NCBI RefSeq assembly: GCF_024649945.1
Contig: NZ_JANKMS010000015.1
Coordinates: forward strand, 1-64,000
Source of the DNA: Flavobacterium panacis
GTDB lineage: Bacteria > Bacteroidota > Bacteroidia > Flavobacteriales > Flavobacteriaceae
Direction: 5' to 3'
DNA: 64,000 bases
Part shown: positions 63,914-64,000 of the stretch, piece by piece
Layout of the letters: every line of letters begins with the position of its first letter
How positions within the stretch are numbered: position 1 is the stretch's first letter
Program-made: the position numbers and the translations under genes
Notes under the pieces: model-generated
Told to the model about the DNA's origin: nothing
The model's database searches: none
Seen by the model: the letters and a program-made list of their open reading frames with translations, nothing else

Positions 63914-64000
63914 TTAGTTTTTAACTAAAAGGTTCTTAGTAAACGATTTACCATTTGCTAAAGTGATTCTCACAATATAGACAGCTTCAACAGCTGGAGC
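63914..64000 (-). CDS. C-terminal fragment of a probable T9SS-secreted protein
   Basis: The last 28 codons of a leftward gene are visible; its 5' end lies outside the window. The peptide ends with VYIVRITLANGKSFTKNLLV and then KN. This pattern (G/A-x-Y-x-V-x-I... followed by K-x-L/V-V-K) is typical of the type A C-terminal sorting domain that directs proteins to the type IX secretion system. The frame and stop (63914-63916) are clear; the function of the full protein is not visible. Confidence 0.6.
   Translation of the reverse strand, partial: APAVEAVYIVRITLANGKSFTKNLLVKN

Noticed and set aside
1..64000. CRISPR arrays, tRNA genes, insertion sequences, prophage genes
   Set aside because: No regular spaced repeats, cloverleaf-like sequences, transposase or integrase frames were found by reading the window; small tRNA-like folds could be missed without a computed scan.

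Overview
The window looks like a chromosomal segment from a Flavobacterium-type member of the Bacteroidota. It is AT-rich, start codons mostly lack a clear Shine-Dalgarno sequence, and many genes are preceded by the TAnnTTTG -7 promoter element typical of the phylum. It carries SusC/SusD proteins, a hybrid two-component regulator, many TonB-dependent receptors, a NUDIX-type sugar regulator and, at the right edge, what looks like a type IX secretion C-terminal tail.

Layout. (1) 1-900: non-coding. A leftward promoter that resembles a flavobacterial rRNA promoter sits at the extreme left edge, followed by a structured repeat element. (2) 0.8-19.8 kb: a polysaccharide utilisation locus for a sulfated glycosaminoglycan, most likely heparin/heparan sulfate. 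It holds a GH88 unsaturated glucuronyl hydrolase, two tandem heparinase III-type (PL12) lyases, SusC, SusD, a sulfatase, a hybrid two-component sensor/AraC regulator, a DUF4861 protein and a KduD-like dehydrogenase. Lyases and sulfatase would trim the chain, SusCD would import oligosaccharides, GH88 would release 4,5-unsaturated uronate, and KduD would send it toward 2-keto-3-deoxygluconate. A 19-nt motif (TTTNRACNNATTCAAAACA) lies in front of three transcription units of this locus and is the best candidate operator for the hybrid regulator. (3) 19.8-25 kb: thioredoxin reductase, a long gap with an extended inverted repeat, pyruvate phosphate dikinase and a small acidic protein. (4) 25-39.4 kb: a metal (probably iron-siderophore) uptake region with a PchR-like AraC regulator, three TonB-dependent receptors (one broken by a single in-frame TAG), two DUF4374-type lipoproteins, two PepSY membrane proteins and a DUF4198-like protein. 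All three receptor promoters carry the same AATCTAAATAA-type element just downstream of the -7 box. (5) 39.5-40.5 kb: two small unknown genes. (6) 40.6-51.5 kb: a leftward sugar operon without SusD (TonB receptor, two GH3 enzymes, an alpha/beta hydrolase, a sugar/proton MFS transporter), divergent from a NUDIX-family regulator. (7) 51.5-62.8 kb: a stress and signalling region with an SDR, two CheB-CheR fusion proteins in tandem (one continuing into PAS and histidine kinase domains), a large-subunit catalase, a YciF-like protein, an acidic protein, a receiver-like protein and small lipoproteins. (8) 63-64 kb: an outer-membrane beta-barrel protein and the C-terminus of a probable T9SS-secreted protein.

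The most novel-looking elements are the CheB-CheR pair, in which each CheB domain has a different catalytic residue altered; the GxGYT-repeat insertion in the glycosaminoglycan SusD; the shared operators of the glycosaminoglycan and metal loci; and the inverted repeat with CRP-like palindromes upstream of pyruvate phosphate dikinase. Family assignments come from recognised motifs and remembered family sequences; no database search was run.
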